NCBI RefSeq assembly: GCF_963678975.1
Contig: NC_089276.1
Location: forward strand, 496,001 to 560,000
Direction of reading: 5' to 3'
Length of the DNA stretch: 64,000 bases
Source: Dysidea avara
Taxonomy: Eukaryota; Porifera; Demospongiae; Dictyoceratida; Dysideidae
A program made the translations under genes and the position numbers. Shown piece after piece: positions 1 through 12,500 of this stretch. The notes beneath the pieces are model-generated. The model saw only the letters and a list, made by a program, of their open reading frames with translations. It made no database searches and was not told the origin of the DNA. Within the stretch, counting starts at the first letter, position 1, and the number at the start of each line of letters is the position of its first letter.

Positions 1-96
1 TCATCTGGTTGGCTGAAATGGTAACTCTGTTGAGAAAAAATCTACTTTAAATTTTCAGCTGTTTTTCAGGATTCAGCTCAACGTGAACATACTATA
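1..96 (-). repeat. Truncated end of a TA-flanked MITE (family A)
   Basis: The first 96 bases match, in reverse orientation, the left end of the elements at 17633-18017 and 23263-23650, including the terminal inverted repeat TCAACGTGAACATACTATA. The rest of the copy would lie outside the window. Confidence 0.75.
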
Positions 97-379
97 GCAT
101 GGTGATCTAGGTCCCAGGAGAGAGACGTCTTGTTTTGTTAAGACCGAGGTTAAGACAATTACAACATAACTACAGGGGTCTAGACTCAGGAGTACCATGC
201 ACTGGGTGGGCAGTACAGGAGTCCTCCAGTGCCTAACTGGTATTTTAAAAGTTCCCATCTAGAAAAACACAGAATGGTGATCTCCACTAACCTGATGGTG
301 GCTGTTGTACCGGACTATTTCGGTTGCTGGAAGATTGAACCGGTCCAGACTGAGGTAAAGTGTTCCCATCATTTTCCAT
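1..379 (-). CDS. Candidate partial gene, divergent from RICTOR (unrecognised)
   Basis: On the minus strand an ATG at 379 opens a clean reading frame to 292, starting MENDGNTLPQSGPVQSSSNR and rich in Ser, Gln and Pro. It ends at a plausible splice donor (CAG/GTTAGT). A possible second exon starts at 236 after TACCAG and begins VRHWRTPVLPTQCMV; its far end is not resolved before a MITE end at 1-96. I do not recognise the product. The main support is context: every other gene in the window has a divergent neighbour within about 120 bp, and this ATG lies 163 bp from the RICTOR start on the opposite strand. It could equally be a chance open stretch in intergenic DNA. Confidence 0.3.
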
Positions 380-542
380 ACTGTAACTTATTGTATCTGT
401 GTACCGGTACTTCTCTGGCAAGCGCCATGCATCTTGTGCGCCTAATTAATGAGTTCCGTATAGTCCCGGATACTTCTGGCAACACGGTAGCGGAATTATT
501 CATACACTCGTACGACTTGTTGTACCTCGTGAAGGCGTTTAA

Positions 543-3500
543 ATGACTGATAAGGACCAGTCTTCAGCGGCCGGTCAACATGGACATTCAACTTCTCGTG
601 GACTTGCAATTAAGAGAGTCGGTAAGGAGGGAGTGACGCTTCTCTCTATAATCTATGCTTCTACCCTAATAAAAGGGCACCATTAACACCCGTAGTGTTA
701 AATGTTGCGCCATTAAAAGTAACTTAGTGAAACTATGAACGTTTATAGTCCACTGAGTGGAAGCGGGTCTGTTGCTAGTCAGTTATATTATGACAATGTG
801 TGGGTGTTTGTAACGTGAGCTGTTGTACTTGTCATGTATGCCCCGCCTACCCCAGGGGGTTGATCATGAAATTGCTCCCAGGATAGGGATAGCATGGTAG
901 TTGTTCCCAAAGGTGAGGAATTTGTATAGTTTTAGTAAATCCCTACCACTCCCACTAGTTGGGGATTTTGGCCTGATATGATATAATAAAAATTATAATT
1001 CTGCTCCATTAGTGGGGCATTTAACTGTTTTGTGCTTGTTAGTTAGCTGCATAGCCTGTTTCTTAAACTATTGTAGCCATGCTGTGTGGGCACTAGTGCT
1101 GGATGGAAAATTGATTTTTCAACCCCCACCATTTTCCCCACTAACCTGGGAGGGGGATAATAGGTGTATTGCACTATAGCCACTTAGGGAGATTTGTGGA
1201 GGCCGTAACGGTATGTTGCATGGTTATCTCCAGCGAGAATTCACCACTTGGAAATGTTACTATACTTGAAACGAGTTATAATAAATAGAAAATATATATA
1301 CAGTGGAACCTCTCTATTACGGACATTTTAGGACCCAGAAGTTTTGGCCACTTTTTGCTGTAATATAGAGGTTTTCCTCTTTCAGAGATAAAATATGTAT
1401 TAACCAGACCTGTTGGGACCAAAATTTTTGTCCTTGTTATGGAGGTTTTTTCTATTGTGTCCTTAATTCGGGGAGTTTGTTAAGAGAGGTTCCACTGTAT
1501 AAGGATAATACATATTCAATATTGACATCACTTGGCAATGCTCTCAATTAATGGTCGGTATTAATTTCAGCCTCAACTAGTAAAACATTTTCTCCTATCA
1601 TTGTGTTATGAATAATGATACTTGTACTGTTCCATGGTATGAAATTAATGATGCCAGTTTAATAACACTCACCCAGTGATTGGAATAACGATTCACAGAG
1701 AAGCAATGCAGATGTGGCCACTGATCCTGTAATAATCATTTGTGTGCGTATATTAATTCCTGTATGTACAGTATTGATATTCTATACTTGTACACATTAT
1801 TGCGTGTCACTTCCTTGTAGCATCACCTTCAGACAATCTTGTTGAGATGTTGTCATTAATCAGAGTCAGGGACCGTCATGTCTCAAGGACACAGCGTGTA
1901 GCTAACCTCAACATATTAGCCAAAGTAACAACATAACTGTGAAGGGTCCGCAATTTGTTCGAGATTTTACAATCTTGTGGGAACTAAACAGAACTTTCAA
2001 CGATATCAAATCAGATGACAATTTGTTATCAGAATTTTCCTCAGATTTCATAATAGCTAAGATTTCTCACAGGCTGTATGAGATTTCAAACATTTGCGGG
2101 CCATTCTTTTGGTTTCATTAATGGATACTCATTATTACATGTAGAAAGTACGGGAAACACCACCAGATAATGAAAGTGACATAGAACAAGTTGTTTACAG
2201 GTAGTTGGCAACCTTCATTTTATTTGTTGTTTAATTGTTGTTATGGATACACAGTGTACGCTGGTCGCTATGCAGTAAGGTGCAAGAGGTCAGAGCAGGG
2301 GGCTTGCGGGTGTTACGTTATTTATTGATCAACAACACTTCATTTAATCTGTTTATGAAATACCACCTGGATAAACTGGTAGTAAGGTAAGCTTATTGTT
2401 GGGGGTGTGCTTGTATTATGGTGAGGTGAGCCAATTCTAAACTTTTGGGACGGTTTTTCCATAACTCTATTCCTGGAGGCTCAATACTTTGCATACTGAA
2501 TGCTTTTTGCATCTTCAAAAATAATATAACAGTTGCAATGTCCTCGCTACTTGATATACTGGTTGTAGTAGTCCCTATTGGGTTTATTTGTCACGTAGTA
2601 TTTCATCCAATCAGATGTTTGGACAGCAGTAGTCAACACGAGACAGAGAGGATACAAGCCTTACGGTTGATGAGGCAGGTGCTTCATGTTGCTGTGGAAA
2701 GATTCCCGCGATCATTTGCAGCCTCTTTGGTCTCCATATCAGCACAGACCAACAACTCACATGATCCCCTAGTGTGGGCCAGTGTCGGAACATTGTGTGA
2801 ACTAGGTTAGTAACTTATTACCATGACAACTGTTACTATAGTAACATCACTACTGTAGCCCTGGTCAACCCTAAGTTGGCAGCTCAAAGTGGTGTTGTCA
2901 AGGTGTTGCTAAGGATGTTGTTAACCTGTCAGGTACTCTATGTGATGTGCAGTTATTATTGAACATGACTACTAGAGAGACTAACTGTATTGTGTCAAGG
3001 GTGGAATTTTCACGATTTGTCACTATCCAAGGGCAAGTATTATCTATATGAAGTGGAGACTTGAATTTTGTACATGTGATACTGTGATTGGTTGAATACT
3101 ACCCTGTGAACACCACCCTGTGAATACTTCACTAGCTCATAGGACTTGACAAATGAACATCATTATTGGAAAATTTTCATGAAGAGCTATCAATTTGCAA
3201 AAACTAAAACTGTGATTTTTCCCACAAAAAACCACTGTCATTACTACAATAGCTAACCAATGTGCACACCTTGATAATCAGGACACTTGTCCATGGTCCC
3301 ATTTGTATTAGTGTACACACATTTAGACCCCTGAAATCAGGACACCTCACTAACAAGACACCTTGATAATCAGCACACCTCACTAATAAGGACACCTTGA
3401 TAATCAGGACACTTTTCCATGGTCCTGTTTGTATTAGTGTACACACACTTAGACCACTCACCTCAGTAGTAAGACCAAGCTTAAATGACTTCGGATATTT

Positions 3501-6500
3501 TAATGATAAAAAATTACACTGGGAATTTCCCCAATATACTGTATATGTACAAATTTTCAAGGGATGTAATTTTCGTGGATTTCGTGTTTGCTTTCAACAA
3601 AATTTCGTCCTTGAAAATTAACGATTATTAGGGTTACTCTATGCTTTCCTCAGTGAAACACAAGTGATCCTCAAAAATGAAACTGAAGTTTGTTGATCCC
3701 CGAAAATTACGTACCTTGAAAATTTGTACATACATTATCGGTACATATATGGTACTGTTTGCATGCATGTTCTTGTTATGTGTCTACAGGTAGCAAGGAT
3801 AAACGAAGCCATAGTTACAACAATGTTATGTCTAGTTAATCACCCGGACACTCGGCAGTATATGTATGCACATTTGGACATTGAGGTGAGCTACGCCCCT
3901 TTGTTGTGATTGGCTAGAAGGTGTTGTTGCAGAGTGTAATGGCACCAATCACAGACCTTCATTATCAGTTTGAAGCAGTGGAGCTTGATATGAAGAAAAG
4001 TCTGTAAGTTGTGGGAGTGTCTTGGTCAGCATGTTATATATGTGTGAGGTCAACAATATGAAAATTGAAGCTTAGTTTGCTACAATTACTGCTGGCATAT
4101 ATATAATATATATATTTGGAGTGAGTTTTGCCCAAAACCTTTGTATTCTCATCACTTGTCATAGTATCCAAAGAAATACGGAGAAATTGGTTATGTTAGC
4201 AGTTACAGAAATTTATGCTAGAGGCTCTTTTGACAGCATTACAAAAACTTGTACCTCAACAATAACCTGTTGTATGGTAACTGTTAATCAGAAATTGAAA
4301 ATATTTGTTCCATTTTAAGTGTATGTTCTATTAGAGTATTTGTGATTTCTCTAGTTGCTCAAATAGGTGAACACATGTTCACTCCTATTGGTTTTGTAAA
4401 AAACATGTTTACACGCTAAATCATCCATACTAAATCTATGGAATACTTTAAATACGGTAACTCTTGTCAGATAGGCCGTAACATTTGGTTTCTTTACTAG
4501 CCCTTTGATACAGGCAAGGACAAGTGAGTTATGAAGCTTCAAAAATTAGTTGGTTAAATGCCTTAGTTGGTTAAATGCCGTCACACTCGAGTGGTGTAAT
4601 GATCGATTTTGAAAATAAGGGCTTCATCATTTTTGAGCATCAAGTGGTGATCAAATTTGATTAGTCACCTCATCGATTGAACTAAGGTAATAAGCACCGT
4701 GGCGTTTAGCCAAGTAAATACGGTATTAGCAAGAAACAAAATAGGGTACAGGTGAATGTGAATAGACTATATGTGGGCTTAAAATATCTAACAATTCACT
4801 TATCAGTTTTAATTGCCTGATGTTTACAATTAGCTTCTGGAGTCTATTATGCTATTTGAGCGTACAATTATTCTTTCTAGCAATTCTTTTTAAATTTACC
4901 CATTATTCCCAAAATTATTCCTGAAATTTATCTAGAAGCAAGTATTTTAGTGAGTTTTTTGCAAGAGCGACTGCTATATTAGAATTACCGTATATGACCG
5001 TATTAAAGCCGGGCTCAAATACACGCAGGGGCTCAAATATACGCCGGGTACAGCTAGGAGACTGTCATAATAAACGCCGGGGCTCATTTAAACGCCGGGG
5101 TACTAATGATATGTACTGAAAGGGATTCTAAACTCGTGACAGCTGCTAACTATACAGTGATGTCTCGTCACCAGTCTTATGATGTCTTGTCATGTTCGAC
5201 TATGCCTTCTCTTCTGGTGATGGCCATAGCGTATTTATCGTGGTCATTGTCATCTTTCCACCCGACTTCCAATGTTTCACCCAGCAGAGGAGTCCAAATG
5301 GGTTTATGTACGTGATGGGCTATGGATTTCGTATTTCGAAGGTTACTTGTACTGACACCTGTCATTCTCAACGAGTGGCTAGTAAGAAATAAACGCCCGG
5401 GTCCAAATTAACGCCGGGTCAAAAATGATTTATAGGAAATAAACGCCCGGGCTTCTATACGGTCATATACGGTATACACTGGGAGTTGACTGCTCTATTA
5501 GAGTGTATTGATCTTTTCAACCGTTTTCACACTTGCACTGTTTCAGTGTTGTATCCAAAAGATTTTTGCATCACACTACAAGAAAAGCTTATAATTATGC
5601 ACTAATTATTTGTAGAACTCATCCAGTTATTCCAGCCAATCCTTTTGACTACCTGTTATTCCTGAAGTTAAAATAACGTATAACCAATCAGAATTGAGTA
5701 GTTATGCAATTGTATTGATAAAGCACACATAGGAAGTTGTTCTCATCTGAAGACAATCATTACTAGCATGTTGTAATTAGCCAATCTCACTGTGCATAAG
5801 AAAATATTTAGCCAGAAGTGAAGCACAGCCCTCAACAGTTCTTCGTAAGTACTATTATGAACTCTTGTTTGCTTACACTAGATAGAAGAGATCATCTCTA
5901 GTACACTAACTACTTATATCTTCTAAGTTTAGCTGGCTCACACCTGTGGTTAAGAACCTCAAGCACCAAGTGGTATTATTATTGCCAACCTCCTCAATAT
6001 CATCACTTGAGATAGTGCTGTCAGTGGTTGTACTATTAGAGTATTTCTGGTGCTAATTCAGATTACGCTAACATGCTCTTGAACTTGTACACACACACTA
6101 CATGCACACACACGCACACACACACATGCACACACACATATCAACTAAAGAGATTTTGTCACAGGGATTTTTGCTGGTAATAATTTACCATATAGTCTAA
6201 AGATTTCAAGGGATAAAACTGTCACTAATTTCAAGGTGTTTGACCTTACAGTATATTGTGTTAGTTATAAGCTAACATGACACATGGTTTGTGTGTGATG
6301 TGAAAAAATTGTAATTCCGACACAACCACAAATAAAATTTCTCCTCACAAGATTTAGGCTATATGATAGTTCATGACATAATGTCCCTGTAAGAACCGGT
6401 ACTTATAAGAGTCCATCATTATATAGGGAGGACAGAGAGACTCATGTGGAAGCCTCTAAAGTGGCATTGACAGCCATGTTGAAGTCATGGTCAGGTAAGT

Positions 6501-9500
6501 CCCCATCTATTTAAGTTGAGCAGCTAGTACCTAAACAGATCAAAAAGTCAGTCACACTTTTTCACTGGATCAACTAGTACTACAAGTTACCCAAATTTCA
6601 CTCCCTTGTGTTATTCCATTATTGAGTTATTGTCTTGAGGTATCAGCTCAACTTGAATGTACTACATTGGTCTGTCACCATATTTGTCCCATGGGTGTGT
6701 CACCATGTGTATCCCATTGGTGTGTCACCGTGTGTGTCCCATGGGTGTGTCACCATGTGTGTCCATTTCTTCCCAGGTCTGATCTACTTGTCACAGTCTG
6801 GTGTTATCCGGACGTTATTAGAGGTGCTACCATTGGCTGATCCATTTGTACAAGTGAGGTATCCTCACCTGTGATTGGTTGTATTTCAGCCGCTCCTCCA
6901 GAAAGCTCTGCTGGAAGTGTTCTTTGACGTATTCCAAATAAGGATACCTGAATGGACTGAGTGTTTCATTCAAGTACTTAAGAGTGTTGGTAAGTGTATT
7001 AGTATAGTGACCTGTATGTCATGTGTATTAGCAAGAGTATATAATGGGGAGGGCTCCCCATTATATACTTTTGGTATTAGTAGTGACCTGTATGTAATGT
7101 GTATTAGTAGTGACCTGTATGTAATGTGTATTAGTAGTGACCTGTATGTAATGTGTATTAGTAGTGACCTGTATGTAATGTGTATTAGTAGTGACCTGTA
7201 TGTAATGTGTATTAGTAGTGACCTGTATGTAATGTGTATTAGTAGTGACCTGTATGTAATGTGTATTAGTAGTGACCTGTATGTAATGTGTATTAGTAGT
7301 GACCTGTATGTCATCTGGTTTATGTGGACACTTTACCTCAACAAGTCTTGTTACACTGGTCAACTGCCAAAATATTTAGTAATTCTGTGAAGCCCTTTAA
7401 TTGCCAGAAATGTTCACCACAAATACTGGTATGAATCAGGACAATCATGCTGTAGAGTGTAGTGGAAATTGTTGAATATCATTTGTCCTAATGCAAGTCC
7501 ATTGGATAGAGCAAGACTGACTTGTAAGCAAAGGTCAGCAGGACAAAATTCTCCCTTTGTGCCGGAGGTCTTGATGAATTGTTGTTTAGCGGTTACTTAC
7601 AGTATTATGACTGTACTTAACTGGTGTTTAATCTCTCAACTTTTGTTCACAAAGTTTCAAGTAACTGCTGTAATTGTGACACTGAAAGGTAACCATCCCC
7701 TTGAATTGTAGCCTCTCATTTGTTGTACCTACTGGGATTATCAAAACATTCACTCCTCAGCTAAGCACCTACTGGAATTATTAAAACATTCACTCCTCAG
7801 CTAACTGAGTTATCATAACTATGTTGTGCACTAATTAGAGACATCCCAGTTCTCCCATGACTGGATGCTGGACGAGGGATGGATTGCAGAAGAGGGGATG
7901 TACCTCCTGCCCCCTCGGATTACAAGCAGGTGGGTGGGGCTTATTGGATCATGTGATCCAGCAGTAATGTTAATATGTAAGGGCCTTGGTTATCCAAATT
8001 GCAAACTCCAATGGTATCGACCAATGATAAAAGTGTGAATTGTTTGGATAATTAATCCTTGTTCGTTTTACAGTTACACCTCCTCAGAATGGACACTTTG
8101 AAATGTTCGTTCAGTCATTTTCAATTCCAAAAAAGGGTTGGATAACCAAGGCTTTGGGGGAGAGTATCCAAATGTCTCCAGTATAGCCTGTACAAACACA
8201 CTGTCCCCAGTATAGCCTGTACAAACACACTGTCCCCAGTATAGCCTGTACAAACACACTGTGTTAAGTTCACCTTTTATCAAATTAACACCCCTACTGG
8301 TAATAGAGAACTACCATTGTGTTAACTAGTTACGACACTCTCCCTCACTACACAATAACCTAGCTCTCATTTTATATAGGACCAACTTGGTCATCAGCTA
8401 CTTGTCAATGTTGTTGGTAACGTTGATCAAATGTGGCCTTTCCAAGGTGGGTAGCAAGCTCATGTGATCATATGCATGGATCATGTGAGCCACAGGCATT
8501 TACCAAGTTGTATGAACGTTGCTACAAGTCTATGGAGCAACAAAGAGTGGCTGTCAGGGCAACTGTGTTGATAGGGGAACTGATACACTTTGTGAGTTGT
8601 GTGTGTTTGTATGGGGTGCTTATCAGTTTGGTGGGTGCTTATAAGTTGGATAGGTACTTATTAGTTAGATAAATATTTCAAGGGGGAAATTTTTGAGGTT
8701 TTGAATAACACATTACATCATCCTCTTACAGAGTAGCTCATACATTCCAGTGGAGTTATCTCATAGAGTTCATTGTGTTCCTGACCTCATAGCATCAGCT
8801 ACCCAGTTCACCAACCATGCTCGGAGAAGGTGAGACTTGACATACCCCTCAGGATCATGTGATCAGGGGGAAGTGTGAGCTCAACAGTGTTGTGTTGCCA
8901 CTAAAATACTGTATAGCAGGGTTTTTTGAGGGGAATTTTAAAGAATTTTGCAGATTGGCAGCTATCCACAAAATTTTCCTCTCGAAATTTGCAATTTGAT
9001 CAAAATGGTGTTGTTTAAATATAATAAGTGAAAATCCCCCCTCCACCCCCTCAAAATTTTGGATGGTGGTGATACGTGAAATATTTCCCCTTGAAAAAAA
9101 AAACCACTATAGGGTAGTCTCCAGCAGAAATTTTTTTGCTAATGATTTACTATTAAAAATGTTTCTTCTTCCCAACACAGCTTAGCATCACAAGTGGTTA
9201 GCTGCCTGGATAGGGTACATCAGTTGAAGAAGAAATCAGCTAAGCCATCCAGTCTCTTCCTTGATTTGATATTGAAACAGGTGTGTCTGTCAGTCATGTG
9301 ACTGTCATGTGATCCCCTCCCCACAGACCGGATATCACAAGAAGACTACACACTATGACTTCAGTCAGTTTGTGTCTCAGGTGAGCTCCTGTTGTGCAAT
9401 AGTTGGCAATGGGGTAAGTGTTTAATTGTTTTGATAATATGGTGATGTTGCATGATTATGTCCCATATTATGGGACACACCCAACCTGTCTACTTACAAT

Positions 9501-12500
9501 GTCTAGATTGGAAGATGTCTCAAGTCACCAGCTGGTTGGGATTTTTGCACATTTAACAGTTTCACTATCAACGCTGCTACCCTATAGCGGGATTTTACTG
9601 CACCTATAATTTATCACGAATCTTAAAACCGCGACACAAATTTCCGCGAACGCAGCTATCCGTGAAAATTAAATCCGCTGATGTTTTATTTGTTGATTAC
9701 TAGAAATGCATTGAAAGAGTGTTGTTAAGCAAGCAGTTATATACATGGCTACCACGTTTATAAAGACATTTTGAACTACTGTCATTGGCAAGGAACTTGC
9801 TTGCATTATATAAAAGTGGGGATGTGTTCCGCTGCGTGACGACCCAACAGTAGTGGGACACATACTGTGCGCCCTCTCAAGGATATGCAGTTTGTTTTCG
9901 TTTCATGGTGGCACAATAATACGTATCGAGTTAAGGGAAAGAAGACACAAAAAGTTGAAAACACATGAGATAAATTAAATGCAAATTTAAATACTGCGGC
10001 TAGCCATTGTTCGTGAAAATAAAGTCTTCGTGGTAAAAACCTGCTATACGGTATATGAGTTCTTGTAGAGTAGTAATTAAGGTGTTACCATGGGTTACTG
10101 ACATGATGGAAGCAGCTGCTAGAGAAGGCAAATTATTGATACCAAGTATTCTAATGTGTGAATTAGTGTATCCATGTGTGTCCCAGAACCCTCACAAACC
10201 TTCTTTCAGCTACCCCAACACAATACATGGCCTTCTTAGCTAAGAAGCAAGTACTACATTATACTTAGAAAATTTACGCATAATTTCCTTTGATGTCTAG
10301 AGGCTTAATGAGGGTACTAAATCCAGTAGAAACCTGTGGCAGGGTTACTAACTAGTTAGTAACCTGTGGTCTAGCTTGTGGTTGTTTACTACATTGATCA
10401 AACGAAGCCAAATGCATGATAGCCTTACTGTTAGCTTACTTTGTGGACAAGGCACACATCATTTGGGCCAATGCACTAGTGCCACAAGTTGTAGCGCTGA
10501 CACTATCAACTCGAAGAGTGGATCTTGATGCCAACAGCCACAGTTTGCTACTTTCTTTCACTCTTTCTGTACTCGCTTCGCTCAAAGAAAGTTTCTAAAC
10601 TACTTAGAACGAGCTGACACTATTAATCAACTCAAAGGGTATCTCTCTATGCTAGCAGCCATTTTGCCACTTGTTATAGCTTACTTTCTGGACTAGACAA
10701 GTGTCATTGGCACTTTTTCAGGCATAGTATAGCTACTATGGTGTGGTGCTGACACCTGGAAGGGTAAATCTTGATGCTAGTACCCACAGTGCCACTTTCT
10801 CTCTATCTTTCTTTGCCTGCTTCACTCAGAGAAATTTTCTAAACTACTTAGAATTTCTACGCTATTTAGTGCCCCTCTGATGATGTGGGTTCGGCTATCC
10901 ACTATTAATTACCTCGGCCTGCAGCCTTGGTAATTAATTTATGGGTAACGCTCACCCACATTGTCGCGTAGAAACCTTGTCGGCTTGTTCTAACTATAAC
11001 TTGACTAATATACAAGTTTGTATGGACACATCAATCACGTTCAATCATGTTTCAGTTTGGAAGGGAAATATCAGGCTATGATCACTCTTACTAAATTATT
11101 TGTATAATTCCCATAAATATCTCGACCATATTATGGTTGTGATGTCTGTGGATAAGGCCCGCTTAATCTTGTGATCTCTGTCTTGTATCATGTGATCCTT
11201 GGTTCATGTGATCCCTACAGGATTTTGATGATGCAGTTCTCCTCAACATAATTAGGGACACTCAAGTGAGTGGGCGGTATTGTTACTATGGTAACAAGTG
11301 ATATTACATCACATGACATCAGGTGATCCACACAAAGGACTACAGCAAATGGAACCTGGATCTGGTGATCTCGTTGTTACAGGTTAGTGGGTGTGATAAT
11401 GATATAAGAATCACATGATCCCTTAGTCACCAGCTCTTCAATTCTCAAGATTGGATGATACGTATGGAATAAAGTAAGCATGTCAGGAAATAATTAGTTT
11501 CAGTATACCCATACTACCAATTATATACAGAGTTTCACTAATTATCCTACAGTAGGCTCTTGTCCTTGTTTATCTGTACCCTCGTCAGGGGTGGATCCAA
11601 GATTTTGCTAAGGGAGGTGGGGCTTACAGATAGAAGTCACTCAACAGTGTGCAAAGCACACTCCACAAAATGCGAAGCATGAGCTTTCTAGGGGGGTCTG
11701 GGGGCAAGCCTCAGGAAATTTTGAAAATTGAGATACAGATTAATTATATTATACAAGTCATAAACTTTTGAATTATGTCTAAAGTGCCTAGCTATGTTCA
11801 ATGAGCAACACTATTAAATAATTCTGATAGGGGGGCTGGATCCATCCCTGCTCGTTTATCTAGTTCTCACCTTAAACCAATGTTTCTCACAACTCATAGG
11901 ATAGCAAGGGTGACAAATTGCTTCCGTCTGAGTGCTGTAGGATGCAAAATCGGATGTATGGTTTTCATCACATGATCAATAATAAATTCCCTCAATTGGT
12001 TTCAGCTTGAGTTTTTAAATAAAGAAATTGGTGGTACTGCTCCCACATCAAGGCCATGGTACATTACAATGTACCATAGCCAGCCATGGTTTATAAGATA
12101 TGTATCCTGAAATTTGCCTTTGAAGTTAGGTGGCTTCATAGTACATACATTGGCCAAAGATGGCTATGTCATTTCTCATAAGTATAGTGTTCTAATTCAT
12201 CAACGATACCATTACAGTAGTATCAAACAGTATGGTAGTACTGTTTAAGTAGGAATCGCCCAAAAGTGACGCGTGCCACCAATATTGCTGCCTTTAAAAT
12301 TCATCCTAGAGAAATATTACACAACAAAAATCACCTTTGTGGAATAATATTAGTCCATTTAAGTGTAGGTTAGAGACCTAGTATGTGGATCTTCGTGGAT
12401 TTTAACAACCGAGTGAAGTGAGGTTTTTAAAATCCACAAAGATCCGAGGGCGTGGTCTCTAACCGACTTAGAAAATGTATGTGTTTTATATGGGCATATA

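Noticed and set aside
229..546. 105-aa plus-strand frame upstream of RICTOR
   Set aside because: It has no recognisable domain, sits over the expected promoter, and overlaps the RICTOR start; a minus-strand first exon explains part of it better.
7074..7312. Regular direct repeats resembling a CRISPR array
   Set aside because: The 27-bp units are adjacent with no unique spacers, in an animal intron; it is a minisatellite.
6970..7390. Long frames of repeated ISSDLYVMC or ITYRSLLIH peptides
   Set aside because: They come only from the 27-bp minisatellite in RICTOR intron 11; the real exon ends at 6989 with a good donor.
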